Assembly (NCBI GenBank): GCA_028283725.1
Contig: JAPWKC010000004.1
Location: forward strand, 1,178,001 to 1,242,000
DNA length: 64,000 bases
Direction of reading: 5' to 3'
Origin: Neorhizobium sp.
Lineage (GTDB): Bacteria; Pseudomonadota; Alphaproteobacteria; Rhizobiales; Rhizobiaceae
In this document: one piece after another, positions 44,798 to 54,167 of the stretch
Layout of the letters: each line of letters begins with the position of its first letter
Position numbering within the stretch: the stretch's first letter is position 1
Program-made: the position numbers and the translations under genes
The notes under the pieces: model-generated
What the model was told of the DNA's origin: nothing
Database searches by the model: none
Seen by the model: only the letters and a program-made list of their open reading frames with translations

Positions 44798-46651
44798 ATG
44801 GATGGCCTCATGAAGAACCTCCGGATTTCCCACCAGCTCGTTCTGCTGGTCGTCACGCTGATCGCCGGTTTTGCGATCGCGACCTATTTCGAATTGAAAT
44901 CCTCCACCAATGCCATCTATGCCGAACGCTACGGCATGCTGAAGACGCAGGTGGAATCGGGCATCGGCATCCTGAAGAAGTTCAGCGATCTGGAAAACGC
45001 CGGCAAGCTCAGCCACGAGGACGCCCAGAAGCAGGCCTTCGATGCCGTATCGGCGATGACCTTCACGCCTGACGGCTACCTCTATGCCTATGACTATGAC
45101 GTGACGATGCGCCTGCACCCGGATCCGAAGCGCGTCGGCGTCAACTTCAAGGGCAAGCCGGATTCGCAGGGCTTCATGTACCGCGACGAACTGGTGAAGA
45201 TCGCCCGCGCCAACCCGGCCGGCGGCACAGCCGATTTCCTCGGACCCAAGCCCGGCGAGCAGGGCGACAATTTCCGCAAGAGTTCCTATGCGATGGCGTT
45301 CGAGCCCTGGAAGCTTGTTGTCGTCACCGGCGTCTATGTGGACGACCTGCAGGCGCAGATCCGCGGCGAGGTGATGAAGGCCGTCTCGATCGGGCTCGGC
45401 ATCCTGATCGTTGGCGTCTGTCTCGCCTTCCTCGTGATCCGCAACGTTTCCCGGCCGCTTGCCGACGTGCGCAATGCCCTGAATGCGGTGGCCGAAGAAA
45501 ACGTCTCGATGACGATCCCGCATACCGACATGCGCAATGAAGTGGGCCTGATGGCGCGCGCCACGCAAGCCCTGCAGCAAAAGGTGCGCGAGCGCCATGC
45601 GATGCAGGAGAACCAGAGCCGCCAACAGCGCGAACTGGACAGCGAGCGCCAGCAGAACTTTACCATGCAGAAGGACGAGGCCGCTCTTCAGGCACGCGTC
45701 GTCTCGACGATCGGTGCCGCCCTTGAAGAGTTGGCACGCGGCGATCTGACGGTGCGCTGCGCCGATCTTGGCCACCGGTATGCGGACCTGCGCGACAATT
45801 TCAACGCAGCCATCGGCCATCTCGAAGCGGCCATGGCCAAGGTCAGCGCCAAGGGCGTCGATATCGGCGGCTCGAAGGAAGAGATCCGCCGCGCCTCCAA
45901 CGAGCTCTCCCAGCGCACCGAGCGGCAGGCCGCCAATCTGGAAGAGACATCCGCGGCTCTCGACGAGCTGACGGTCGCCGTGCGCCAGACGGCGGACGGT
46001 GCGCGGGATGCGGCCCGTCAGGTCGGCTCCGTCAGCAGCGAGGCGCAGCGCAGCGATGCGATCGTGGCGCAGGCGATCGGCGCGATGACCGGTATCGAGC
46101 GGTCTTCCTCCGAGATATCCAAGATCATCGGCGTGATCGACGAGATTGCGTTCCAGACCAACCTTCTGGCGCTGAATGCCGGTGTGGAAGCGGCCCGCGC
46201 GGGCGAGAGCGGCAGAGGCTTTGCCGTCGTCGCGCAGGAAGTGCGCGAACTTGCCCAGAGATCGGCGGCAGCGGCAAAGGAAATCAAGGACCAGATCGCC
46301 CGCTCCTCGGGCGAGGTGAACAATGGCGTGCGGCTTGTCGGCGAAGCGGGCGAGGCCCTGAAGCGGATTTCCGACCTGGTGTCGGCAGCGAGCGACAGCG
46401 TCGGCAAGATCGCCCATTCGGCGGCCGAACAGGATACGACGCTGCGCTCGATCTCGTCGTCGCTGAACCAGCTCGACGCCGCGACCCAGCACAATGCTGC
46501 GATGGCCGAAGAGACGACCGCTTCGGCCGAAGCGCTTGCCAACGACACCGAAGAGCTGCTGGCGCTGATCCGGACATTCCGGGTGAGTGGCGCCATGCAG
46601 CAAGGCGGTGGCCTGAGAGACATGGGCGGCCGGATGCGGATGGCAGGCTGA
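44798..46651 (+). CDS. Methyl-accepting chemotaxis protein with single Cache sensor
   Basis: 617 residues from ATG 44798; ATG 44810 (MKNLRISHQ) is an alternative. A first span (about 12-32) is followed by a periplasmic single-Cache (sCache_2-like) domain (FTPDGYLYAYDYDVTMRLHP, in part), a second span (about 197-218), HAMP regions and a long coiled-coil signalling domain. The hairpin tip EIAFQTNLLALNAGVEAARAGESGRGFAVV (key EIAFQTN and AARAGE) contacts CheA/CheW. No C-terminal CheR-binding pentapeptide is seen. Such Cache domains often bind small carboxylates. It is a lone gene. Confidence 0.92.
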   Translation: MDGLMKNLRISHQLVLLVVTLIAGFAIATYFELKSSTNAIYAERYGMLKTQVESGIGILKKFSDLENAGKLSHEDAQKQAFDAVSAMTFTPDGYLYAYDYDVTMRLHPDPKRVGVNFKGKPDSQGFMYRDELVKIARANPAGGTADFLGPKPGEQGDNFRKSSYAMAFEPWKLVVVTGVYVDDLQAQIRGEVMKAVSIGLGILIVGVCLAFLVIRNVSRPLADVRNALNAVAEENVSMTIPHTDMRNEVGLMARATQALQQKVRERHAMQENQSRQQRELDSERQQNFTMQKDEAALQARVVSTIGAALEELARGDLTVRCADLGHRYADLRDNFNAAIGHLEAAMAKVSAKGVDIGGSKEEIRRASNELSQRTERQAANLEETSAALDELTVAVRQTADGARDAARQVGSVSSEAQRSDAIVAQAIGAMTGIERSSSEISKIIGVIDEIAFQTNLLALNAGVEAARAGESGRGFAVVAQEVRELAQRSAAAAKEIKDQIARSSGEVNNGVRLVGEAGEALKRISDLVSAASDSVGKIAHSAAEQDTTLRSISSSLNQLDAATQHNAAMAEETTASAEALANDTEELLALIRTFRVSGAMQQGGGLRDMGGRMRMAG

Positions 46652-46780
46652 TCGTCCCAGCCTGCCCGGCCATCGCGTCAAATCGCGCCGCGATTTTGCG
46701 GCCGCGACATGCGAAAAGACAAGAACAGAGGAGGCCGCCGAAAGGCCGGCCTCCGGCAGTTACGCGGGGGACGCGGGGAA

Positions 46781-46820
46781 GAAAGCCGTCCGGCCAATCT
46801 GGCCTGGCGGCTTTCTCTTT
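46781..46820 (+). terminator. Likely terminator of the chemoreceptor gene
   Basis: GAAAGCCG (46781-46788) pairs with CGGCTTTC (46807-46814), with an inner GGCCA/TGGCC stem and a trailing CTCTTTT. It lies 130 nt after the chemoreceptor stop and just past the stop of convergent DUF523. Confidence 0.55.
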
Positions 46821-46849
46821 TCCGGTTCGGGGAGAGGCGCATACCGCGC

Positions 46850-47368
46850 TCAGCGCAGGGCGGGTTCACCGGCTGAGCCGGCGCCATCGACTGCATCGAC
46901 GAGACGATCGATCTCGCCATCGGAAAACACAAGGATCCCCGCGCCTGTCAGAAGCGCTGCCGTGACGCCGTTACCGGCATGCTTTCGCCCCTCGAAGCGC
47001 CCGTCATAGATGGCTATCGAGCCGCAGGACGGACTGCCGTCGATCAGGAGCGCGTGGGTGCATTCGTTCGTTTGGGCAAAGGCCAGCGCCCGCCGGGCAC
47101 CTTCGACGAATTGCGCCGTTGCATCGCCACCGGTGATTTCCATGACGCGCGCTCGGCCGGCCAGCACATCCTCTCCAGTCATGCCGGCCTCGATCTCGGC
47201 CGGTGGACGCGGCACGCTCATGCCGCCCAGCAGCTCCGGGCAGATCGTTACCAACCTCCCCTCTTCCTTCCAGCGTTCGATTGCCGGATGAGCAAGCCGC
47301 TTGCCCTTGCCGTCATAGCGAACGGCATGGCCAAGAAGACAGGCGCTGATCAGGATTTTTGCGGGCAT
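46850..47368 (-). CDS. DUF523 family protein
   Basis: 172 residues. Conserved pattern: ILISACLLGHAVRYDGKGKR at the N-terminus, ICPELLGGMSVPRPPAEI, and IDGSPSCGS near 110. The cysteines (Cys9, Cys43, Cys114 regions) are conserved in the family and may bind a metal or Fe-S cluster. The function is not established; distant links to tRNA modification have been suggested for relatives. Its ATG overlaps the stop of a parD relic (TGATG). Confidence 0.85.
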   Translation of the reverse strand: MPAKILISACLLGHAVRYDGKGKRLAHPAIERWKEEGRLVTICPELLGGMSVPRPPAEIEAGMTGEDVLAGRARVMEITGGDATAQFVEGARRALAFAQTNECTHALLIDGSPSCGSIAIYDGRFEGRKHAGNGVTAALLTGAGILVFSDGEIDRLVDAVDGAGSAGEPALR

Positions 47369-47554
47369 CAGAGGAGGGACGTTCCAGGGTGGCGAAGGTG
47401 GTCGATAGTCTGGTGCAGGATGCGGAATTCTTCTTTCAACAAGCGCAAGCCAACCTCAACGACGGCTTCGGGCGAGCTGAAACGAGCTTTCGACCTCAGC
47501 ATCGATGAAGCTGCCAAACGGTTCTGCAAGCGCGATATGGACGGGCTTGTCCAT
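47368..47554 (-). pseudogene. parD antitoxin relic, frameshifted, no partner toxin
   Basis: From ATG 47554 (minus) the frame reads MDKPVHIALAEPFGSFIDAEVES and then goes out of frame. A second frame resumes with RFSSPEAVVEVGLRLLKEEF and ends at 47368. Joined, these make a typical ParD: the N-terminal ribbon strand, the FID.EVESGRFSSPEEVVR pattern and the GLRLLEEE helix. The join lacks about 2 nt (or has 1 extra) after GAAAGC. The C-terminal toxin-binding part is replaced by unrelated residues, and no ParE frame follows: DUF523 starts immediately. Hence an inactive remnant of a toxin-antitoxin locus. Confidence 0.75.
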
Positions 47555-47630
47555 AGGCTCATCCCTGCTCTTGCATCAGGGATCGGCCGAAAAACCGCCG
47601 CCGCGATCTCGCGAAAGACTACTACGCCTG

Positions 47631-47699
47631 GGTCAGGCGGCAGAAGGGTTTGCGCCTGACCGTCAGTTGCCTCTTTCACCCCCGAAATCTCCGGGGGTG
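47631..47699 (-). repeat. Two hairpins downstream of glyS
   Basis: CACCCCCG (47677-47684) pairs with CGGGGGTG (47692-47699), and GGTCAGGCG (47631-47639) pairs with CGCCTGACC (47653-47661). Both stems are perfect and lie within 80 nt of the glyS stop (47708). No T run follows either on the minus strand, so they may block 3' exonucleases or be weak terminators. Confidence 0.5.
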
Positions 47700-47707
47700 G
47701 AGCCCGC

Positions 47708-49921
47708 TCAGCCGCTGATCTTGGAGAAGTCGGCAACGGTGGCGGTCGCCTCGCGGATCGCCTTCAGAAGCGCCAGACGGTTGGCCCTGATCGCCGCGTC
47801 CTCGTCGTTGACCAGCACGTCCTCGAAGAACGTGTCGACCGGTGCGCGCAGCTTCGACAGGGCTTCCATCGCCGAGCGGAAGTCTTCGCCTGCGATCGCG
47901 GCAGAGGCTTCCTTGGCGGCCGTCTCGATGGCCGACCACAGCGCCTTTTCGGCATCGAGCTTCAGCAGCGCTGCGGAAACACCATCGGCAACGACCGTGC
48001 CCTTCTTCTCTTCGGCGGCAAGAAGCTGAACCGCACGCTTGGTGCCGGCCAGAAGGTTCTTGCCATCTTCCGAGGCGACGAAGGCCGTCAGCGCCTCGGC
48101 GCGGCGTGCCACCATCAGCAGATCGTCGGCATCGGCCGTCAGCACCGCATCGATGATATCGTGGCGGGCGCCCATGTCGCGCAGATAGACTTTCAGACGA
48201 TCATGGAAGAAGGAGAGAAGATCGAAGAGAACCTCCTCGTTGATTGCCACGCCGGGCTTTCCGACGAGAGCCGCATCGATATTGGCGGCCAGCAGCGTCT
48301 TGTAAAGCGGCAGCCTGACAGCGCGTTCCAGCAAAATACGCACGACACCGAGGGCTGCACGGCGCAGCGCGTACGGGTCTTTCGAGCCGGTCGGCTTTTC
48401 GTCGATCGCCCAGAAGCCGACGAGCGTGTCGAGCTTGTCGGCAAGCGCAACGGCAATCGCCACCTTGTCCTTCGGCACGCGGTCGGACGGGCCCTGCGGC
48501 TTGTAGTGGTCTTCAATGGCCGTCGCGACGGACGCGTCCTCACCCTGGATCGCCGCATAACGGCGGCCCATCAGGCCCTGGAGTTCGGGGAACTCGCCGA
48601 CGGCTTCGGTGCGCAGGTCAGCCTTTGCGAGAACCGCGGCGCGATCGACCAGAGCTGCATCGGCACCGACGATCGGGGCGATCTGGACTGCAAGATCGCG
48701 GATGCGGGCGACGCGCTCGCCCTGGGTGCCGAGTTTGGCGTGAAAGGTGACGTTCAGCGCATCGAGCTTGGCCATGCGCTGGTCGAGCGGCTTTTTCAGA
48801 TCGAGATCGAATTTGGCGGCGGAAGCCGCAAGCGTCTCGAGATCCGGCAGGCTGCCCTGGTCGCGGGTCCAGAAGTGCTTGGCGTCGGAGAGGCGCGCAC
48901 GCACGACCTTGCCATTGCCGTGCATGATCTCCTTGCCGCCATCCTTGGCCTCGATGTTCGAGATCAGGACGAAGTGGTTGGAGAGGCCGTCTTCAGCCCC
49001 TTGAGGGCGGGTGACGAAGCATTTCTGGTTGGTCTTGATCGTCAGGCGGATGATTTCCGCCGGGATTTCGAGATATTCCTTCTCGAATTCGCCCAGGAGA
49101 ACATGCGGCCATTCGACGAGGCCGGAGACTTCTTCCAGAAGGCCCTCATCCTCGACAAGGTCGAGGCCGTTGGCGAAGGCGAGATCGCGGGCGTCGTGCA
49201 GGATCATGTCCTTGCGGCGATCCGCATCGAGCATGACCTTCGCCTTTTCGAGGCTCGCGACGTAATCATCGAAGCGACGCACGGTGATCGCCTCGGGGGC
49301 ATGGAAACGGTGGCCATAGGTGATGTTGTCGGCGGTGATGCCATCGATCACGAACGGGATGACGCGGGTTTCCTCGTGCTCGGGGCCGAAGAGGCAGATG
49401 ATCGACTGCAGCGGGCGGACCCAGCGCAGCGCTTCCGGCCCCTTGCCCTCGACACCGCCATAGCTTGCGCCCTTCGGCATCGAAGCGGCGCCCCAGCGCA
49501 TCGACTTCGGCCAGGGGAATGTGCGGATGATGCCGGGCATGACCTCGGCGATGATCTCTTCGGCGGCGCGTCCGGTCTTGGCGATCACGGCCACGTAGAA
49601 ATCACCCTTTTTCGGATCGGTCACGACCTGCGCCTCGGAGACGTCGGTCAAACCCGCCTTGCGCAGGAAGCCGGCAATCGCCTGTTCCGGGGCCTTGGTC
49701 GACGGGCCCTTGATTTCTTCGCGCTGATCGGCCGAGCGTGCGGTCAGGCCGCGGATATCCAGCGTCAGGCGGCGCGGCGTCCAGTATTCGCGCGCACCCT
49801 CATAGGTCAGTCCCGCATCCACCAGCGCGTCGGTGACGAGCTTCTTCAAATCTCCCGCAGCCTTGCGCTGCATGCGGGCCGGGATTTCCTCGGAGCGAAG
49901 TTCTAGGAGCAGGTCGGGCAT
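47708..49921 (-). CDS. glyS: Glycyl-tRNA synthetase beta subunit
   Basis: 737 residues from ATG 49921 ([17 protein letters not shown]), the conserved start; the open frame to 50266 is rejected. It forms the alpha2beta2 bacterial enzyme with GlyQ. Visible blocks are the N-terminal [22 protein letters not shown], the HD-like middle region and a C-terminal DALR anticodon-binding part ([19 protein letters not shown], in part). It is separated from glyQ by three genes on the same strand, unlike the usual adjacent pair. Confidence 0.95.
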   Translation of the reverse strand: MPDLLLELRSEEIPARMQRKAAGDLKKLVTDALVDAGLTYEGAREYWTPRRLTLDIRGLTARSADQREEIKGPSTKAPEQAIAGFLRKAGLTDVSEAQVVTDPKKGDFYVAVIAKTGRAAEEIIAEVMPGIIRTFPWPKSMRWGAASMPKGASYGGVEGKGPEALRWVRPLQSIICLFGPEHEETRVIPFVIDGITADNITYGHRFHAPEAITVRRFDDYVASLEKAKVMLDADRRKDMILHDARDLAFANGLDLVEDEGLLEEVSGLVEWPHVLLGEFEKEYLEIPAEIIRLTIKTNQKCFVTRPQGAEDGLSNHFVLISNIEAKDGGKEIMHGNGKVVRARLSDAKHFWTRDQGSLPDLETLAASAAKFDLDLKKPLDQRMAKLDALNVTFHAKLGTQGERVARIRDLAVQIAPIVGADAALVDRAAVLAKADLRTEAVGEFPELQGLMGRRYAAIQGEDASVATAIEDHYKPQGPSDRVPKDKVAIAVALADKLDTLVGFWAIDEKPTGSKDPYALRRAALGVVRILLERAVRLPLYKTLLAANIDAALVGKPGVAINEEVLFDLLSFFHDRLKVYLRDMGARHDIIDAVLTADADDLLMVARRAEALTAFVASEDGKNLLAGTKRAVQLLAAEEKKGTVVADGVSAALLKLDAEKALWSAIETAAKEASAAIAGEDFRSAMEALSKLRAPVDTFFEDVLVNDEDAAIRANRLALLKAIREATATVADFSKISG

Positions 49922-50012
49922 AGGTTTAAGTCTTTGCGCTGAAAATTGTGTCGCGGCGGACTTAGCAAGCCCGGCCATAAAAGTCATCAACTGGATTGGC
50001 CCAAAGTGGCGA

Positions 50013-51971
50013 TTACCAGCCCCCGCCGCCCCCGCCACCTCCGCCACCGCCGGACGAGCCGCCGGAAAAGCCGGATGAAGAGGAGGATGTCGGTGCCGGC
50101 AATGTCGACTGGATGGTCGATGCCATGCCGGAGGAGAAGCCGCCGATGCGATCTCCGAAACTGCCGAAGCCATCGCCGTGATACCATGCGGCAGTATAGG
50201 CGGCGGCGGCACCGGCCGTTGCCGCCGCAAGCCACGTCTCGAAGGCCCGGCTCCAGGGCTTTTCAACGCCGAGCGCCACGGCGTAGGGCAGAAGCCTCTC
50301 GAAATGCTGAGGCGACATGTCGGGGGCGCCGGCCATGTTCATCCGGTCCTTTTCGGCCACCGTCAGATAGAGGCGAAGCCCCTCTATGCCATCCATCAGC
50401 TTGCGTCCGAGCGGGGTCGGTGCTCCCATCAGGAAGAAGAAGATGGCATTGGTCAAAACGATGCCGATAAGGCAGGTCAGCACCGGCCACTGGCTGGCGA
50501 TATCAATCTCCGACAGCAGCGCCAAAAGCGCTCCGGAGAGCACGCTGAGCCCCGTCAAACCGATAAACCCGAGGGCGACGACGGCAAAAATCCGCCTGGC
50601 GAGCGATGCGCCCTGCCTGAACGAGCGTCCGAGCCGCACCGCCATGAGACCGAAGACGACAGCAACGATGGCCGGCGCGATGACGACGGGAAGGATGGCC
50701 GGGTCAACATCGCCAAAGACGATCAGCGCAAATATCGCCGCGAGGCTCAGAACGACGCCCGGAACGATGTAGCCGATATTCCGGCGGTAATATTTGCCGC
50801 TATGCTCGCTTTCGATCGCCCGGCGGAATGCCTCGCCGGCCTTCTGGACGGCCGTACCGTTCGCCTTGTCGATGACGAAGCGGCCACCGGCGCCGTTGAC
50901 CGTTTTCATCAGCGAAGACTGGCCGGCGGGGAGCGTTGCAAAGGGTGTCGCGGCTGCAGACGTCGCCGTCCGCTCCAGCGTGATCGTGTCGCCGAAATCC
51001 TTGAGGGTGAGCTGGCCCTTGACCGCAAGGTCGATGGCGCTGGCCGAAAACGCCGTCCAGCCGCCACCGGAAAACCCCTTGTTGTCGACATAGTTGACGA
51101 GTGCCGGCGACAGACCTTCCGGCGCATCCCAGCGCGGCACGACGATGCCGCGCGGTGGATCGCGGCCGACCCTTCGCCAGAACCAGACGTAATAGGCAAA
51201 GATCAGGATCAGCGATGCCGGGCCGAGCAGGAGATTGACGTTGTCGCGCAACCACCAGGCCCGTTGCTGATCGGCCGTCGGCAGTGCAATGACGCCCTTC
51301 GGGATGCCAACGACGATTGTGAGGCCATCATGGGGGCCAAGAGCACGGGTGGTGGTGAAATCGGCGCGGCCGCTTGCGCGCGACATGCCCGCATTGCTGG
51401 CCGTTGCGCCGAGGGGGCCCGTATACGCGGCGAGCCGTGTCGGCGTGGCGCCGCCGGGCAATGTCACGCGGGCCGAGGCTCGTTGCATGGCGAACTGCCA
51501 GCCGTTCCCGGTGACGTTCCAGTAGAGCTCGTCATGATCGGGGAAAAAACGGATCTGGCGGTCGGTGCGATACGTCAGGACATAGGTGTGCTCGCCGCGC
51601 GACACGACCGTGTCCTTCGATCCCGCGTAGATGCGGATGCCGCCCGTTATGCTCTCGGTCGTCCAGTCTTCCGGCGCGCCGTCGCGGGTGACGGAGACGA
51701 CATCGAAATCGACACGCAGCTTCCTGCCATCGGCATCCTGCATGGTGAGCGGAAAATCGCGGAAGATGCCATGGCGGATGTCCACGCCTTCTGCCTGGAC
51801 CGTGATCGTCTCGGCGACCGTCAGTTCGCCATCGGCGCCGATGGCGATATCCGAATGATAGGCGCGGATATTTTCCTGCGCCATGGCAGGACGGACCGCC
51901 GCGAACGCTAAGGTAACTGCAAGCAGCAGGGCGAGGAGGAAGACCGGTCCGAAAGCCTGATGCCGCCGCAT
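50013..51971 (-). CDS. DUF2207 domain membrane protein
   Basis: 652 residues with GGAGGAGAAG before ATG 51971. A signal peptide ([21 protein letters not shown]) is followed by an extracytoplasmic beta-rich domain ([28 protein letters not shown]), a span near 250-270, a cytoplasmic wHTH-like part, three or four more spans and a Ser/Gly-rich tail ending in a run of more than ten Gly and a Trp. DUF2207 genes often sit beside lemA; here lemA is two genes upstream. The function is unknown; envelope stress or secretion has been suggested for such pairs. Confidence 0.88.
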   Translation of the reverse strand: MRRHQAFGPVFLLALLLAVTLAFAAVRPAMAQENIRAYHSDIAIGADGELTVAETITVQAEGVDIRHGIFRDFPLTMQDADGRKLRVDFDVVSVTRDGAPEDWTTESITGGIRIYAGSKDTVVSRGEHTYVLTYRTDRQIRFFPDHDELYWNVTGNGWQFAMQRASARVTLPGGATPTRLAAYTGPLGATASNAGMSRASGRADFTTTRALGPHDGLTIVVGIPKGVIALPTADQQRAWWLRDNVNLLLGPASLILIFAYYVWFWRRVGRDPPRGIVVPRWDAPEGLSPALVNYVDNKGFSGGGWTAFSASAIDLAVKGQLTLKDFGDTITLERTATSAAATPFATLPAGQSSLMKTVNGAGGRFVIDKANGTAVQKAGEAFRRAIESEHSGKYYRRNIGYIVPGVVLSLAAIFALIVFGDVDPAILPVVIAPAIVAVVFGLMAVRLGRSFRQGASLARRIFAVVALGFIGLTGLSVLSGALLALLSEIDIASQWPVLTCLIGIVLTNAIFFFLMGAPTPLGRKLMDGIEGLRLYLTVAEKDRMNMAGAPDMSPQHFERLLPYAVALGVEKPWSRAFETWLAAATAGAAAAYTAAWYHGDGFGSFGDRIGGFSSGMASTIQSTLPAPTSSSSSGFSGGSSGGGGGGGGGGGW

Positions 51972-52041
51972 GTGATCTTCTCCTCCACCAGACGTGTCTG
52001 CGACGCCCTTGCCTACTTTGGCCTGACCTTACTTCACGCCC

Positions 52042-53301
52042 TTACTTCACATCCGTATAGCTTACGCCGAGTGCTACCAGCATATCCCAATATTGCGGGA
52101 CGGTTTTGGCGACGCAGTCGGGATCGAGAATGGTGATGCCAGTAATCTTCAGGCCCGCCAGCGCAAAGCTCATGGCGATGCGATGGTCGGCGAAGGTGTC
52201 AATCTCGGCGGGCAGAACCTCACCGGCCAGTGCGGGATCGGCGGCGACGAGGAGATCGTCTCCCTCTTCCGTCGCCAGCCCCTGCCGGATGTTGTTGAGG
52301 CCGGTCGAAAGCGCGCGGATACGGTCGCATTCCTTGACGCGCAGGTTGGCGATGCCGACGAAACGCACCGGCGTCTCGTTGAAGGCCGCAAGAACTGCAA
52401 GCGTGGGCACGGCATCCTGCATCTGCGAGCCATCAATGACGGCGGGAAGGTGCGGGAAGGATGCGATCACGTCGCGCGCCTTGGCATCGGGCTGGGTGAA
52501 GGCGTCATTGGCGACGCCGAGATCGATGCCACCGCCGGTCAGCACTTCGGCGGCCCAGAAGTAAGTGGCGGCAGAGGCATCGGGTTCGATGACGAAATCG
52601 GTCGCCGTATAACCTGTCGGCTCGATCAGCCAGGACGACGGCGTCGGCTGCGAAACGCTGGCGCCGAAGGCACGCATGGCGGCCAGCGTCAGGTCGATAT
52701 AGCCGCGGGCGCCGATATCGGCACCGGCAAGTTCGATCTCGAAGGGTTGCGAACCGCAGGCAGCCGCCATTTGCAGCGCCGAGACATACTGGCTGGAAAG
52801 GCCGGCATCGATAACGACCTTGTTCTTCGAAAACCGGCCGTTCGCGTCGATCGTCACCGGCGGGCACCCGGTGGGCGCCTCGATCGTGACGCCGAGCGAT
52901 TGCAGGGCATCGACAAGCGGCTTGATCGGGCGCTTGCGCATATGCTCGTCGCCATCGACGACATAACGGCCATTGCCGAGCGCCAGCGCCGCCGTCAGGA
53001 AGCGGGTGGCGGTGCCGGCATTGCCGAGAAAGAGCGCTTCTGCCGGGGGCGTCAGTTCACCGGACGAGGTGACGACGAAGGTCGTGGCATCCGGCTCCTC
53101 GACCGTGACACCCATGGCGCGAAGGGCTTCCGCCATATAGCGGGTATCATCGCTCTTCAACGCGCCCGTCAGCCGGCTGGTGCCCCTGGCGAGGCCCGCA
53201 AGAAGCAGGGCTCGGTTGGTGATCGACTTGGAACCGGGGGGAGCCGCATGGCCGACAAGCGGCTTTTGCGGCGGCAGGATGGTCAGTCTTTCTCTCGGCA
53301 T
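52042..53301 (-). CDS. aroA: 3-phosphoshikimate 1-carboxyvinyltransferase (EPSP synthase)
   Basis: 419 residues from ATG 53301 (MPRERLTIL, GGGAAGAG upstream). It joins shikimate 3-phosphate and PEP. Substrate residues are seen in PGSKSITNRALLLA, the PEP loop LFLGNAGTATRFLTAA, GDEHMRKRPIKPL, the IRVKECDR-type LRVKECDRIRAL and TFADHRIAMSFAL. The PEP loop keeps Gly-Thr like class I enzymes but has Phe where class I has Pro101, and differs from the GNAATGCR loop of the glyphosate-tolerant class II form. It sits between lemA and DUF2207. Confidence 0.93.
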   Translation of the reverse strand: MPRERLTILPPQKPLVGHAAPPGSKSITNRALLLAGLARGTSRLTGALKSDDTRYMAEALRAMGVTVEEPDATTFVVTSSGELTPPAEALFLGNAGTATRFLTAALALGNGRYVVDGDEHMRKRPIKPLVDALQSLGVTIEAPTGCPPVTIDANGRFSKNKVVIDAGLSSQYVSALQMAAACGSQPFEIELAGADIGARGYIDLTLAAMRAFGASVSQPTPSSWLIEPTGYTATDFVIEPDASAATYFWAAEVLTGGGIDLGVANDAFTQPDAKARDVIASFPHLPAVIDGSQMQDAVPTLAVLAAFNETPVRFVGIANLRVKECDRIRALSTGLNNIRQGLATEEGDDLLVAADPALAGEVLPAEIDTFADHRIAMSFALAGLKITGITILDPDCVAKTVPQYWDMLVALGVSYTDVK

Positions 53302-53386
53302 GTGCAAATTCTCTTCCCTGCGGGGCGTCCTCAACGCATTTTTGCCCGCTCATAACCGCTTGCGCGGCAAAGGTCCAATCGGTGGG

Positions 53387-53938
53387 TCAAAACTTGACGG
53401 TGGGAACGGCCCGATCGGCCTCGTTGGTGATCTCGAAATAGTCACGCTTGGCAAAGCCGAACTGGCCGGCGACGAGATTGGACGGGAAGCTCTCGACCTT
53501 GACGTTCAATTCGCGGGCGGCACCATTGTAATAGCGGCGCGACATCTGGATCTCGCCTTCGATCGTCTCAATCGATTTCTGCAGCTCGACGAAATTCTGG
53601 TTGGCCTTGAGGTCGGGATAGGCTTCGGCGAGGGCGAAGAGCTTTCCGAGAGCCTGACCGAGAAGGCCTTCGGCCTGAGCGCGGCCTGCGACATCGCCGG
53701 CCGGCACGGCCTGGGCCTGGTTGCGCAGCTTGACGACTTCTTCGAACGTGCTCTTTTCGTGGGCCGCGTAGCCCTTGACGGTTTCCACGAGGTTGGGGAT
53801 GAGATCGGCGCGGCGCTTCAGCTGCACATCGATGCCCGACCACGCTTCCTGCGCCATCTGCCGCGAACGCACGAGACCGTTATAGATGAAGACGAGATAG
53901 AGAACGACGACAACGACGACGGCAAGCGCGATATACAT
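53387..53938 (-). CDS. LemA family protein
   Basis: 183 residues from ATG 53938 with GGGGAGAT upstream, preferred over 53980. One N-terminal span (YIALAVVVVVVLYLVFIYNG) is followed by a helical bundle with the family core QEAWSGIDVQLKRRADLIPNLVETVKGY (key VQLKRR and DLIPNLV) and FFEI-type end (YFEITNEADRAVP). The topology puts most of the protein outside the cytoplasm. Function is unknown; it is often linked with DUF2207 proteins, as here across aroA. Confidence 0.93.
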   Translation of the reverse strand: MYIALAVVVVVVLYLVFIYNGLVRSRQMAQEAWSGIDVQLKRRADLIPNLVETVKGYAAHEKSTFEEVVKLRNQAQAVPAGDVAGRAQAEGLLGQALGKLFALAEAYPDLKANQNFVELQKSIETIEGEIQMSRRYYNGAARELNVKVESFPSNLVAGQFGFAKRDYFEITNEADRAVPTVKF

Positions 53939-54022
53939 GCAGTGATCTCCCCAGACCCCATTGAGAGACCCTGCCATCAAAGAATGAAATACACCCGGCA
54001 GGTGTCTTTTCCAGACACTACA

Positions 54023-54062
54023 GCATCGCTCCGAAAATCAGAATCGATTTTCAGGGCGATGC
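54023..54062. repeat. Short palindromic intergenic repeat (REP-like)
   Basis: GCATCGC (54023-54029) pairs with GCGATGC (54056-54062), and inside it GAAAATC (54033-54039) pairs with GATTTTC (54046-54052). A 3 nt interruption on each side keeps the symmetry. The composition (a GATTTTC core in a GC arm) is like dispersed palindromes common between rhizobial genes. It lies between glyQ and lemA and may separate their expression. Confidence 0.6.
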
Positions 54063-54167
54063 CGTCGATGAAAAATGCAAACGCGTCGTTTTCGCGTCCG
54101 AACCGACGCCCTGCGCCCTATGTCGGGCGCGGGGGCCTGTCACGTCGATCATCGTGACGGGTCGAGA

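Noticed and set aside
49922-50266. In-frame N-terminal extension of glyS.
   Set aside because: It is antisense to the glycine/serine-rich tail of the DUF2207 gene and the conserved GlyS start is at 49921.
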